Of a stretch of DNA of 64,000 nucleotides, positions 25,269 to 34,154 are shown piece after piece. Position numbers and translations under genes: made by a program. The notes below the pieces were generated by a model. It ran no database searches and had not been told where the DNA came from. It saw nothing but the letters and a program-made list of their open reading frames with translations. Numbering within the stretch: position 1 is the stretch's first letter; every line of letters starts with the position of its first letter. The DNA is from Edaphobacillus lindanitolerans (lineage in GTDB: Bacteria > Bacillota > Bacilli > Bacillales_A > Planococcaceae). The stretch covers positions 992,001 to 1,056,000 of the forward strand of contig NZ_FTPL01000001.1 of assembly GCF_900156305.1 (NCBI RefSeq), in the 5' to 3' direction.

Positions 25269-26399
25269 TCAGACCTGCTCGTTCACCTTCATCGAACGCA
25301 TCGGATGATAAGGAGCCAAGTCGATATCGATGTCCTCTTCCGCAACGAGGCACGCTGCAAGATACCCGACATAAGGGCCCATCGTCAGACCGGAAGCACC
25401 TAATCCGGTCGCAATCACGACGTTCCCAAGTTCATCGACCCTTCCAAGCAACGGCAGGATGTCTTCTCCCATCGGCCTGAAGCCGATCCTCACCTCTTTG
25501 AGCGTGCCCTGAGCGAGACCCGGAGCCACCCGCAGGGCCTCATTCGTCACTTCCTGGACCCCGCTTACCGTCTGCCGATAGTCAAAACCGGAACCTGTTT
25601 CTCTTGTGGCCCCGGCCACTACCCTTGAATCGTCAAAAGCAAGCATATAATGGCTGCTTTGCGGCAGGATCACCGGCCATTCCGACGTATCCATATCCGG
25701 CAGTTCGATATGGGCAATCTGGCCTCTCTGCGGCACAACATTTAAATGTACACCCAGCGGATTCAAGAGCTCCGGAACCCATGCGCCCGCAGTGAGGATC
25801 ACCTCATCCACACCCAGATCCGTTCCATCCACCGATACGCCGGTCACTTGTCTTCCATCCAAAACTAGGCTGGCTTCGCCACTGACGAAGCGGACGCCGT
25901 TTTTCACCCCCGCATTTTTCATGGCTTCACGAAGTTGCCTTCCATCCACCCTCGCGGCTCCGGAGACGAAAACAGATTCCAGGTTTTCATGCAATGGCGG
26001 AAAGAGCCGTCTCGTTTCTTCGCTGCTCAGCCGGCGGATCTCCCCCAATTCGGGCGCATCCGCTTGCTTGGCCCGGACATCCGATTCGATTTGATCCAGT
26101 TCCTCGGACCCTTCGCTGATGCAAAGAGCGCCCACCCGTTTATAACTCGTTTGGGTCTCGCCGTCTTTATCCAGGCGGTCAATCAAGCCAGGATAAAACC
26201 TGGCTCCTTCCCTCGCAAGCCTGTACCAGTCCGGATCCTTTACACTTGAGACCCAGGGGCAGACAATCCCTGCCCCGGCAGAAGTTGCTTTTCCGTCCTG
26301 CTCTTTGTCGATGAGGACAACCTCGATGCCTTCCTTTTTGCTTAAATGATAGGCGGCGCTGGAACCGACGATTCCCGATCCGATGATGGCTACTTTCAC
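25269..26399 (-). CDS. FAD-dependent amino-acid/amine oxidoreductase (DadA family), second copy
   Basis: A 376-residue DAO-fold flavoprotein. VAIIGSGIVGSSAAYHLSKK at residues 3-22 binds FAD, VILTAGAWVPELLNPLG and VRIGFRPMGEDILPLLG are family-typical, and the C terminus has VIATGLGASGLTMGP. It is a paralogue of the gene at 22428 but clearly diverged. I chose GTG at 26399, seven bases after AGGAG. An ATG-initiated frame from 26558 would overlap the ABC ATPase gene by more than 130 bases and has no site. Two DadA-like subunits in one operon recall multi-subunit dye-linked proline or hydroxyproline dehydrogenases, or two oxidation steps (inference). Confidence 0.86.
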   Translation of the reverse strand: MKVAIIGSGIVGSSAAYHLSKKEGIEVVLIDKEQDGKATSAGAGIVCPWVSSVKDPDWYRLAREGARFYPGLIDRLDKDGETQTSYKRVGALCISEGSEELDQIESDVRAKQADAPELGEIRRLSSEETRRLFPPLHENLESVFVSGAARVDGRQLREAMKNAGVKNGVRFVSGEASLVLDGRQVTGVSVDGTDLGVDEVILTAGAWVPELLNPLGVHLNVVPQRGQIAHIELPDMDTSEWPVILPQSSHYMLAFDDSRVVAGATRETGSGFDYRQTVSGVQEVTNEALRVAPGLAQGTLKEVRIGFRPMGEDILPLLGRVDELGNVVIATGLGASGLTMGPYVGYLAACLVAEEDIDIDLAPYHPMRSMKVNEQV

Positions 26400-26421
26400 T
26401 TCATCACTCCTTAATTTGTTT

Positions 26422-27438
26422 TCAAGACAACGGATAATGGCAAGCTGCAAAATGATCAGGCGCGTGTTCCCGGAGTGACGGTTTTTCAATCCTGCACATT
26501 TCTGTCCCAAACGGGCAACGCGGATAGAACCGGCAACCTTCTCCTGGATCTGATTCACCGGACACTTCCCCTTTGATCAACAGCTCCTCCCGGTCTCTCC
26601 TCAACAGCGGATCCGGTATCGGAACGGAATCGATCAATCCCTGGGTATAGGGGTGTTTGGTCGCCTTGAACAAGTTTTCCTTTGAAGCCATCTCGACGAT
26701 TTCTCCCATGTACATGACGGCAATCCGATCACTGATATACTTGACCGCCGGGATTCCATGGCCGATGAAAATGTAGGTGAGGTTCAATTCTTTCTGCAAT
26801 TTGATCAGCAGGTTTAAGATTTGCGCCTGGATCGATACGTCCAATGCAGATACAGGTTCATCACATACGACGAGCTTCGGATGCAGGGCGATGGCACGGG
26901 CGATGCCGATGCGCTGCCGCTGTCCGCCACTGAATTCATGCGGGAATCGTTTGCCTTGTGAGCGGTTGAGCCCCACAATCTCCAGAAGCTCCTCCACCCT
27001 CTTCTTCAAAGATTCCCCGGTGGCGACACCGTGGGTCCTGAGCGGCTCTGCGATGATGTCGAACACACGCATTCTCGGATTCAACGATGAAAACGGATCC
27101 TGGAAGATCATCTGGATATCTTTTCGGACATTCCGCATTTCCTTCTCCGACATGCTCAGCAAATCCCGGTTTTCAAAGACCACTTTCCCTCCGGTCGGCT
27201 CAATCAGGCGGGTAATCATGTTGCCCAATGTGGATTTGCCGCAGCCCGATTCACCGACGATCCCGAGCGTTTCCCCTTCTCGGATCGTCAGAGTCACTTC
27301 ATCCACGGCTTTCAGTGACTTGACCGGCTTTCCCATAAGATTGGTTGATAGAACGTAATGCTTCTTCAACCCTTCGATTTTGAGCAGATGCCCTGTCTTT
27401 CCCTCTGGGGTTTCCTTCACTTCAACCGGCATGTTCAT
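26422..27438 (-). CDS. oligopeptide/dipeptide ABC transporter ATP-binding protein (DppF/OppF)
   Basis: A 338-residue ABC ATPase. Walker A GESGCGKST near residue 73, signature FSGGQRQR, Walker B LVVCDEPVSALDVS and the oligo_HPY C-terminal extension with CRFYPRCPFGTEMC identify the peptide-importer subfamily. The Cys-rich tail binds an iron-sulfur cluster in related proteins. The ATG at 27438 overlaps the TGA of the partner ATPase gene (ATGA). One residue is unusual: FIGHGIPAVKYISDRIAVMY has Gly-His-Gly where the H-loop is normally S-H-D-L. Energises uptake with the genes at 27435-30339. Confidence 0.93.
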   Translation of the reverse strand: MNMPVEVKETPEGKTGHLLKIEGLKKHYVLSTNLMGKPVKSLKAVDEVTLTIREGETLGIVGESGCGKSTLGNMITRLIEPTGGKVVFENRDLLSMSEKEMRNVRKDIQMIFQDPFSSLNPRMRVFDIIAEPLRTHGVATGESLKKRVEELLEIVGLNRSQGKRFPHEFSGGQRQRIGIARAIALHPKLVVCDEPVSALDVSIQAQILNLLIKLQKELNLTYIFIGHGIPAVKYISDRIAVMYMGEIVEMASKENLFKATKHPYTQGLIDSVPIPDPLLRRDREELLIKGEVSGESDPGEGCRFYPRCPFGTEMCRIEKPSLREHAPDHFAACHYPLS

Positions 27439-28439
27439 AGACTCACCACCGCTTCGGCTTTCTCTTGTTCCGAGTCCTCGTACAGCCAGCACCGGATGTA
27501 CGATCCGTCCCCCTTGCGTTCGAGATCCGGGTTGTTCTCGATGCATTTCTGCATTGCGAATGGGCATCTCGTGTTGAACTTGCAGCCGGCAGGCATATTT
27601 TCGGGCGTCGGTACGTTCCCTTCAATGGACTCCAATGAATCTTCCAGCTGGTGTATTTTTGGTGTGCTGTTCAGCAACCCTTTCGTATAAGGATGCTTCG
27701 GCTCTTTGAATAGGTTATAGACGTCGTTCTGCTCAACGATCTCACCGCCGTACATCACGATGACGCGATCGGCCATCTCCGCGACCACACCGAGGTCGTG
27801 GGTGATCAGGATCACCGAAGTATCAAATTTCCGCTGTGCCTTCCTGAGCAGATTAAGGACCTGGACCTGGATCGTCACATCCAGTGCCGTCGTCGGTTCA
27901 TCCGCTATGAGCAGTTCCGGATTGCAGGACAAAGCCATTGCGATCATGACGCGCTGTCTCATCCCCCCGCTCAGCTGGTGGGGAAAAGAAGAATATTGCT
28001 TCTTGGGATTCGGCATCCCAACGGTCTTTAATAATTCGATCGCCAACTTCTTGGCCTGTTCTTTATCGACCGCCTGATGCAGGCGGATCGTTTCGGTAAT
28101 CTGGTTACCGACTGTAAAAACCGGATTCAGTGAAGTGAGCGGCTCCTGAAAAATCATCGAGATTTTATTGCCCCGTATTTTCCGGATTTCCCGCTCAGTC
28201 ATTTTCGTCAGATCCATGCCGTTAAATAAGATTTCTCCCCCTACGATTCTCCCGGGCTTGCTGACCAGTTGAAGAATGGAAAGGGATGTCACGCTTTTCC
28301 CACAGCCGGATTCACCGACGATGGCGACGATCTCCCCTTTATTGACAGTAAAAGATACATTTCTGACGGAAGGCACGATGCCATCTTCCGTGAAAAAGTG
28401 GGTACTCAGGCTTTTGACTTCCAGAAGCGGCTCACTCAT
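27435..28439 (-). CDS. oligopeptide/dipeptide ABC transporter ATP-binding protein (DppD/OppD)
   Basis: A 334-residue ABC ATPase with Walker A GESGCGKSV near residue 40, signature LSGGMRQRV, Walker B LIADEPTTALDVT, H-loop ITHDLGVVAEMADRV and the C-terminal CKFNTRCPFAMQKC segment. The ATG at 28439 is preceded by GGAGGAGGGAAG and overlaps the permease stop by one base (TGATG). Forms the heterodimeric ATPase with the next gene. All five importer components are present in the usual A-B-C-D-F order. Confidence 0.94.
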   Translation of the reverse strand: MSEPLLEVKSLSTHFFTEDGIVPSVRNVSFTVNKGEIVAIVGESGCGKSVTSLSILQLVSKPGRIVGGEILFNGMDLTKMTEREIRKIRGNKISMIFQEPLTSLNPVFTVGNQITETIRLHQAVDKEQAKKLAIELLKTVGMPNPKKQYSSFPHQLSGGMRQRVMIAMALSCNPELLIADEPTTALDVTIQVQVLNLLRKAQRKFDTSVILITHDLGVVAEMADRVIVMYGGEIVEQNDVYNLFKEPKHPYTKGLLNSTPKIHQLEDSLESIEGNVPTPENMPAGCKFNTRCPFAMQKCIENNPDLERKGDGSYIRCWLYEDSEQEKAEAVVSL

Positions 28440-29380
28440 CACTTCCCTCCTCCTTTCCTGCTTACTTGTGCTCTCGGATCGAGTACATCCCGCAGCCAGT
28501 CGCCCAAGAAGATGATCCCGAGCACGGTGATGACGATTGCGACGCCAGGGAATGTCGCAACCCACCAGTTGGTGGCCAGGTAGTTCCGGCCGTCCGTGAG
28601 CATGGCTCCCCACGATACATCCGGCGGCTGGATGCCCAGTCCGAGGAAGCTCAGCGATGCCTCCAGAATGATCGTGGTCGCGACGCTCAGCGCAGAAATG
28701 ACGATGAAAGAGGACACGATATTGGGAAGGATATGGCGCAGCATGATGGTCCGGTGGCTGGTTCCGATCGACTTGGATGCTTTGACATATTCGCGTTCCT
28801 TTATGCTCAGAACCTCTCCTCTGACCACACGCGCATAGGTGACCCAATTGGTAAGCCCGATCACGACGATCAGAAGCGTGATGCTCGGTTCAAACACAGA
28901 AAGGAACACGAGGATAAATAAAATGCTCGGTATGGCCAGGAAGGAGTCGACGAGCCTCATCAGTACGTTATCGAGCCAGCCGCCGTAGTACCCGGCCACA
29001 ATCCCGACAACCAGACCGATCAAACCGGCCAGCACGACCGAGAATACCCCGACGAGCAGGGAAACACGGGTTCCGACGATGATCCGGCTCAGAATGTCAC
29101 GCCCCAGATTATCCGTGCCCAGCGCAAAGTCCCATGAGCCTCCTGCCACCCATGCGGGAGGCTGCATGATATTGGACAAGTTGTTGGCCGCAGGATTGTG
29201 CGGGGCGATCAGATCGGCGAAGACGGCGACGAAAATGACGCCCAGCACAATGATCATTCCGACGGTCCCCGTCCGGCTCTGCAATAGCAGTTTGGTCCAG
29301 CGCTTCAACGGATGGCTTGACGTTTTCATTCCGGCATTGACTCTGGGCAGGGTCATGACGGGTTTCGATTCAGCTTCCAT
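28439..29380 (-). CDS. peptide/nickel-type ABC transporter permease (DppC/OppC)
   Basis: A 313-residue inner-membrane permease with an N-terminal OppC_N segment (first helix near residues 40-60). The FALGTDNLGRDILSRIIVGTRVSL segment, split here as the family's hallmark GTDxxGRD, and the EAA-type loop YVKASKSIGTSHRTIMLRHILPN (near residue 195) identify the DppC family. Six hydrophobic segments are visible. Lies 41 bases after the DppB gene. Confidence 0.94.
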   Translation of the reverse strand: MEAESKPVMTLPRVNAGMKTSSHPLKRWTKLLLQSRTGTVGMIIVLGVIFVAVFADLIAPHNPAANNLSNIMQPPAWVAGGSWDFALGTDNLGRDILSRIIVGTRVSLLVGVFSVVLAGLIGLVVGIVAGYYGGWLDNVLMRLVDSFLAIPSILFILVFLSVFEPSITLLIVVIGLTNWVTYARVVRGEVLSIKEREYVKASKSIGTSHRTIMLRHILPNIVSSFIVISALSVATTIILEASLSFLGLGIQPPDVSWGAMLTDGRNYLATNWWVATFPGVAIVITVLGIIFLGDWLRDVLDPRAQVSRKGGGK

Positions 29381-29421
29381 GGTTCTCCCCCTTCGCGAAG
29401 ATTCTCAAGCAGTTTGTGGAT

Positions 29422-30339
29422 TCACGAGTAATGAATTCTCGGATCGAGCAATCTGTACGCTAAATCCGTCAGCAGATTGACGATGATGACCAACAGGGCG
29501 ATCACGAATACAGCAGCCTGGACAACCGCCATGTCCCGCCCGTTCACGGCCTGGATCAATAGTTGGCCGACTCCGGGCCAGGCAAAGACGGTTTCGGTGA
29601 TCAGCGCCCCGCTCACCAGGTGGGAGATCTGCAGTCCCATAATGGTCACGACCGGTATGAGCGAGTTCCGGAAAGCATGCTTATACACGAGAACAGAATT
29701 GCTGACACCTTTACTTTTGGCGGTCCTGATATAGTCCTGGTTGAATATCTCCAGCATGCTTGACCTGATCAAACGGGTCATTTCCGCAGCTATCCCCGTT
29801 CCCAGGGTGATGGCGGGGAGAACCAGGTGCATGAGGCTCCCCCTGCCTGACACCGGGAACATCTGGACATTCACCGCAAAGAGGAGAATGAGGATGATCC
29901 CCAGCCAGAAGTTCGGCATGGCCTTCCCAAGCACCGAGCCTCCCGTGATAAACAGGTCAGTCAACGTGTTTTGCTTCCTTGCCGAATAAATCCCCAGCGG
30001 GATCGCCAGGATAATGGCCACGATCATCGAGGCGGCTGCCAGTTCCAGCGTTGCCGGCAGGCGCTCCAGTACTAGGGGGAGTGCCTCCTGGTTGGAGCGG
30101 AAGGAAGTGCCGAAGTCACCTTTCACCAGGTCTCCCACAAAGCTGAAATATTGGACCAGGAACGGCTCGTTCAGCCCCAGTGCTTCCCTCATAGCCGCCC
30201 GATCACTTTCGGAGGCGTCCTCCGGCAGCATGAGCGCTACCGGATCACCCGCCTTGTAGACCAGGACGAATACAACGAAAGTGATGATGAACAGAACCGG
30301 AATAATTTGAAGCAGTCTTCGGATCAGGTACTTTCTCAT
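29422..30339 (-). CDS. peptide/nickel-type ABC transporter permease (DppB/OppB)
   Basis: A 305-residue permease. MRKYLIRRLLQIIPVLFI at the N terminus, then GDFGTSFRSNQ and the EAA loop YIRTAKSKGVSNSVLVYKH (near residue 205), are diagnostic for DppB. Six transmembrane segments are visible, ending in LTDLAYRLLDPRI. It partners the permease encoded downstream. Located 48 bases after the binding-protein gene. Confidence 0.94.
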   Translation of the reverse strand: MRKYLIRRLLQIIPVLFIITFVVFVLVYKAGDPVALMLPEDASESDRAAMREALGLNEPFLVQYFSFVGDLVKGDFGTSFRSNQEALPLVLERLPATLELAAASMIVAIILAIPLGIYSARKQNTLTDLFITGGSVLGKAMPNFWLGIILILLFAVNVQMFPVSGRGSLMHLVLPAITLGTGIAAEMTRLIRSSMLEIFNQDYIRTAKSKGVSNSVLVYKHAFRNSLIPVVTIMGLQISHLVSGALITETVFAWPGVGQLLIQAVNGRDMAVVQAAVFVIALLVIIVNLLTDLAYRLLDPRIHYS

Positions 30340-30387
30340 GGCGGCCCCCTTTTATCAAAATCACATCGGAATCAGATGCTTGACCCT

Positions 30388-31932
30388 TTACTTCTTGTCC
30401 ATATCATCGAAGAAAATGACTTCGTTCAGATTCGGGGTGAATTGAACATTGTCCCGGATGCCGTAATTGGCCCCCTGCTGGAACAGGAAGATGTGAGGAC
30501 GCTCCTCTGCAACGATCTCCTGGATCCGTTCATACTGTTTCGCCCGTTCCCCGTCATTCAGATTGCGTCCAGCTTCCTTGTACAGGTTTTCAACTTCTTC
30601 ATTGAAGTAGTCGGTTTGGCCGGCTGCGCGTTCTTTCGTGTAGTGGACAAGCGAGTAAGAGGCATCGAGCAATCCGTCAGCGAGGCCAATCATGATCAGC
30701 TCTTCGTTTTTATTGGCGTTGTAGTCTTCAATGAATGCACTCGTTTCGAGCAGCTTCAGGTTGACATTGAAACCGGCCTCCGTAAGCATCGCCGTGATCA
30801 GCTCGGCAACTTCCCCGTCCAGCGGGTAACGCCCTTTGGATGCGGTGAACGTCAGATCCACTCCATCCGGATGCCCGGCCTCTTCCAGCAATTTCTTTGC
30901 CCGGTCAAGGTCGTAGACGTTCGTGTCGTACAGGTCCGGATTGGCACCAAATACTCCCTTCGGAACCCGTGTCCTGACCGGTACGGCGTTGCCCTGGAAC
31001 AGGGAATCCACGATCGCCTGCTCATCAATCGCCAGGTCGATGGCCTCCCGGACCTTCGGATCGGCAGTTACAGTGCCTTCTGTTGTCCGCACCATGAGAA
31101 GATTGACCCGGGTGGTTTCTCCTTTGACCAGTTCGACACCAGTTTCAGAGTCGAGCCGTGCCCACTCGTTCGGCGGAACATCTGTAATGACATCCACTCC
31201 TCCGGTGATCAGTTCGCCAACACGAGTCGAACTTTCCGGGATCGCACGGACAGTGACTTTTTTCCATTTGGGCGTTCCGTTGAAGTAGTCTTCATACGGC
31301 TCCATGACCACCCGGTCGTCCCTCACCCATTCGACATATTTGTAAGGGCCCGACCCGATCGGATTTTTGATGAATTCATCCATCCCCACTTCTTCGATGT
31401 GTTGTTTCGGGATGATATCCGCCCCGCTTTTCGCCAATACATTGAGCATTGTCGGCATCGGGCCATCCGTAATGATTTCAACATTGTGTTCATCCAGGAC
31501 ATTCACTTGCTTGAGCTGTTTGAAGTAAGGGAATTCCTTCAGGGTGTCGTCCGTCATGACCCGCTCAAGGCTATATTTCACATCTTCGGCCGTGAGCGGG
31601 TCGCCGTTATGGAACGTGATGCCTTCTTTTAATTTGAAGTGCCAGGTGGTATCGTCCGTCTGCTCATATGATTCGGCGACTTCCGGCTGGAGTTCCATGT
31701 TTTCGTCCCAGTAAAACAGTCTGCTGAACATATTGCGGAACACCCGGTCCCCCGTCGTGCTCAGTGAGTTTTGCGGATCCATCGTCGTCACATCGGAAGC
31801 CTGTGCAATCACGAGTGTCCCATCGTTTGAATCGGATCCGGATGTTCCGCCTGTAGATGCTTCTTTATCACTGCAACCCGCCACGACCATCAGCAACACG
31901 ACAAGCAAGGCATTAATTCTCCACTTCTTCAC
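30388..31932 (-). CDS. peptide/opine ABC transporter substrate-binding lipoprotein (DppA/OppA family)
   Basis: A 514-residue SBP_bac_5 protein. Signal peptide MKKWRINALLVVLLMVVAGC ends in a lipobox with Cys20, followed by a Ser/Gly/Asp-rich linker. The body begins TLVIAQASDVTTMDPQNS and contains TWHFKLKEGITFHNGDPLTAEDVKYS, the family signature in the expected place (about residue 95). The start is a GTG with GAGGGGG upstream, inside the last 20 bases of the dipeptidase gene. Family members bind di-/oligopeptides, nickel chelates, glutathione or opines. The flavoenzymes downstream favour a small N-substituted amino acid or dipeptide (inference). Confidence 0.93.
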   Translation of the reverse strand: MKKWRINALLVVLLMVVAGCSDKEASTGGTSGSDSNDGTLVIAQASDVTTMDPQNSLSTTGDRVFRNMFSRLFYWDENMELQPEVAESYEQTDDTTWHFKLKEGITFHNGDPLTAEDVKYSLERVMTDDTLKEFPYFKQLKQVNVLDEHNVEIITDGPMPTMLNVLAKSGADIIPKQHIEEVGMDEFIKNPIGSGPYKYVEWVRDDRVVMEPYEDYFNGTPKWKKVTVRAIPESSTRVGELITGGVDVITDVPPNEWARLDSETGVELVKGETTRVNLLMVRTTEGTVTADPKVREAIDLAIDEQAIVDSLFQGNAVPVRTRVPKGVFGANPDLYDTNVYDLDRAKKLLEEAGHPDGVDLTFTASKGRYPLDGEVAELITAMLTEAGFNVNLKLLETSAFIEDYNANKNEELIMIGLADGLLDASYSLVHYTKERAAGQTDYFNEEVENLYKEAGRNLNDGERAKQYERIQEIVAEERPHIFLFQQGANYGIRDNVQFTPNLNEVIFFDDMDKK

Positions 31933-33310
31933 AATAAACCCCCTCTTTCAAATCTTCAGTATTTTTAATCGAAAAATTTTTGATGACGGATCCTGTGAGC
32001 TTAATGCCCTGGAAATAGTCAACGACGAAGATATTTTCGTTTGGCGCGTGAAAACGTGACTGGGTATTCGCGACCCCGACTTGTACAGCGGGGATGTCCG
32101 TGCCTTTTAACAGGTTATACATCGGACTTGAACCTGCCAGGTTGCGGTAAATGATCGGTTTCTCCTCATACGTTTCCGCGACACTTTTCAACACAGTGTC
32201 CACGAAGGGATGATCTGACTTCGTATTGAAAGGCGTCAAGTGGTTCGCCGGGCGGATTTCAATATCGGAGAACCCATGCCGATCCAAGTGAGCCCGCAGC
32301 AGTTCATGGATTCTTTCCGGTTTTTGATCAGGAACTAATCGGAAATCCAGCTTCACTGTCGCAACCGCCGGCAGGACCGTCTTTGCCCCTTCGCCGGTGT
32401 AGCCGGATTCCAATCCGCAGATTGTACATGTCGGGGAGGCGATCAACGCCGTCTTCAGCTCTTCGCCGGTGAGTCCCTGATTAAATTGATTCAGTTGATA
32501 CAGCTGGAGAGTTCCGGCTTCGTCATAGTCGATCGTCCGGATAAACTCCTGATCCTCTTTGCTGAGTTCCCTGACATCGTCATAGAACCCCTCAATCAGA
32601 ATGCGCTCGGACGGATCCTTCAGCGTGCTCAGTGCCCAGGTCAATCTCCATGCCGGGTTTTCGATGATCGCCGCTTCCGAAGAGTGCAGGTCAGTGTTCG
32701 CTCCTTTGCAGACCAATTCGGCATAAAAAATCCCTTTCACGCCCAGCCCCACGTGCAGACGCTTGTTGACGGCGTCCCTCAGGCCGCCTTCCCAGATCAG
32801 CGCATCCGTCTCCAGCTTGTCCCGGTGGTTTTCAGCAAAATATTCGAGGTGCGGACTTCCCACTTCCTCTTCCCCTTCGAAGATGAACTTGATATTTACG
32901 GGAAGCTCTCCATGTGCCTGCTGATAGGCATGCACCGCACAAATCCTCGCAACCAGATTCCCTTTATTATCCGCTACTCCCCTGGCGAATAGTTTCCCGT
33001 CCCTCAAAGCCGGCTCAAAAGGATCACTTTCCCATTCACTCAACGGATCGGCGGGCTGTACATCATAGTGGTTATAAAATGTCAGGGTTTTCTCCTTGTT
33101 GTAATCCAACTCTCCATAAATGATCGGATAGCCCCCGGTGTGGATCTCCGTAATCGTGGCGCCGACTTTGCCCAAGAGCCTCTTTACGTGTTCTTTCATC
33201 TCAGCCATTCCATGATTTGTCGCAGAAACACTCGGTTGCCGGCAAGCTTCGAGCAACCAGTCTAAATACAAATCTTCATTCCGGTTTACAGTTTGGTTGA
33301 ACGTCTGCAT
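31913..33310 (-). CDS. M20 family dipeptidase (CNDP/PepV-like metallopeptidase)
   Basis: A 465-residue M20 peptidase. The metal-site motifs are TFYNHYDVQPAD near residue 78 (His, with Asp two on), ARGVADNKGN near 110 (bridging Asp) and FEGEEEVGSPH near 142 (catalytic Glu and metal Glu). Later ligands are in LIWEGG and the C-terminal SRFHAPNENI. The dimerisation lid lies between residues about 190 and 320. Such enzymes hydrolyse dipeptides or N-acyl amino acids in the cytosol. It is the first gene of the import operon, directly behind the 22-bp palindrome at 33387, so it probably makes the first cut on the imported compound. Confidence 0.92.
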   Translation of the reverse strand: MQTFNQTVNRNEDLYLDWLLEACRQPSVSATNHGMAEMKEHVKRLLGKVGATITEIHTGGYPIIYGELDYNKEKTLTFYNHYDVQPADPLSEWESDPFEPALRDGKLFARGVADNKGNLVARICAVHAYQQAHGELPVNIKFIFEGEEEVGSPHLEYFAENHRDKLETDALIWEGGLRDAVNKRLHVGLGVKGIFYAELVCKGANTDLHSSEAAIIENPAWRLTWALSTLKDPSERILIEGFYDDVRELSKEDQEFIRTIDYDEAGTLQLYQLNQFNQGLTGEELKTALIASPTCTICGLESGYTGEGAKTVLPAVATVKLDFRLVPDQKPERIHELLRAHLDRHGFSDIEIRPANHLTPFNTKSDHPFVDTVLKSVAETYEEKPIIYRNLAGSSPMYNLLKGTDIPAVQVGVANTQSRFHAPNENIFVVDYFQGIKLTGSVIKNFSIKNTEDLKEGVYCEEVEN

Positions 33311-33386
33311 ATTTCCCCCTCCTTCTTTGGCTCCGGTACTTCAAGGCTGTTTTTCTTTTCGACAACCACCCCTGCTGTTTTATAAT

Positions 33387-33408
33387 ATATAAAGTTATAA
33401 CTTTATAT
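33387..33408. promoter_or_regulatory. perfect 22-bp palindrome, GntR operator A
   Basis: ATATAAAGTTA and TAACTTTATAT are exact reverse complements, centred at 33397/33398, 79-100 bases upstream of the dipeptidase start. The core TTATAACTTT recurs in operator B before the GntR gene and nearly in operator C. It overlaps the AT-rich stretch that must hold the operon promoter (TATTAT lies just downstream on the minus strand). Confidence 0.78.
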
Positions 33409-33421
33409 CCTAAAAAGAAGC

Positions 33422-34144
33422 TCATAGCTCAATCTCAAGGAAATACTTGGATTGAGTGTCTTTCAATATGAACTTCGAGTACTCGAGGATCCGGCCGTCC
33501 TTGGCCGCCGTACACCGTTCCAGCATAAGCAAATGCTCCCCAAGGGGAACCTGCAGCAGTTCCGCTTCATACTGGGTGGCGGCAATCGACGAGAAATAAA
33601 CCTTGGCCTTCCCAAGTTCAATCTGATAGTGTTCGGTGATCAGGTTATACAGCAACTGGTTTTCCAGCATCTCGATTGTCAGGTCCGGGAAAGGCGATAC
33701 GGGGAGATACGAAAACTCGATTGCAAGCGGAATATCGTTCTCTGTCTTCACCCGGTGAATTGAATAAACCTTCTCATTCCCGTTCAGTTCAAGCTTCGGT
33801 CGGACGCCCTGTTCCGTCTTGTCGATTGTGAAACGGATCAGGTTGTGTGGGTGGTGATGGTCTTCCCATGCCTCGTTCTTCAGAGTCACGAGTTTGGACA
33901 GGCTCTGTTCCTCCTGGCGGATCACAAACGTGCCTTTTCCGCTCCGGCGATATAGCATGCCTTCTGCAACCAGTTCATGGACCGCGCGCTTTACCGTGAT
34001 CGTACTCACTTTGAACTGCGCGGCCAATTCTTTCTCTGTCGGGATCTGCTGGCCGACTTCCCAATCCCCGGAGAGAATCTTCGCCTTTAAATTCTCTTTG
34101 ATTTGATAAAACAACGGCATGACCGTATTTTTATTGATTTCCAC
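33422..34144 (-). CDS. GntR-family transcriptional regulator (HutC subfamily) of the peptide/flavoenzyme operon
   Basis: A 240-residue regulator. Winged helix: MPLFYQIKENLKAKILSG, then PTEKELAAQFKVSTITVKRAVHELVAEGMLYRRSGKGTFV. The UTRA domain follows, with YSIHRVKTENDIPLAIEFSYL and LLQVPLGEHLLMLERC. I prefer GTG at 34144, which has GGGTGAT just upstream; ATG at 34156 and TTG at 34159 lie on the operator itself with no site. Operator B immediately upstream implies autoregulation, and operator A between its stop and the dipeptidase gene implies control of the catabolic operon. Confidence 0.88.
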   Translation of the reverse strand: MEINKNTVMPLFYQIKENLKAKILSGDWEVGQQIPTEKELAAQFKVSTITVKRAVHELVAEGMLYRRSGKGTFVIRQEEQSLSKLVTLKNEAWEDHHHPHNLIRFTIDKTEQGVRPKLELNGNEKVYSIHRVKTENDIPLAIEFSYLPVSPFPDLTIEMLENQLLYNLITEHYQIELGKAKVYFSSIAATQYEAELLQVPLGEHLLMLERCTAAKDGRILEYSKFILKDTQSKYFLEIEL

Positions 34145-34154
34145 GTTATCACCC

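Noticed and set aside
30151-31632. 493-codon plus-strand frame
   Set aside because: It is antisense to the peptide-binding lipoprotein and a permease gene and has no family features; GC-rich third codon positions create such long shadows.
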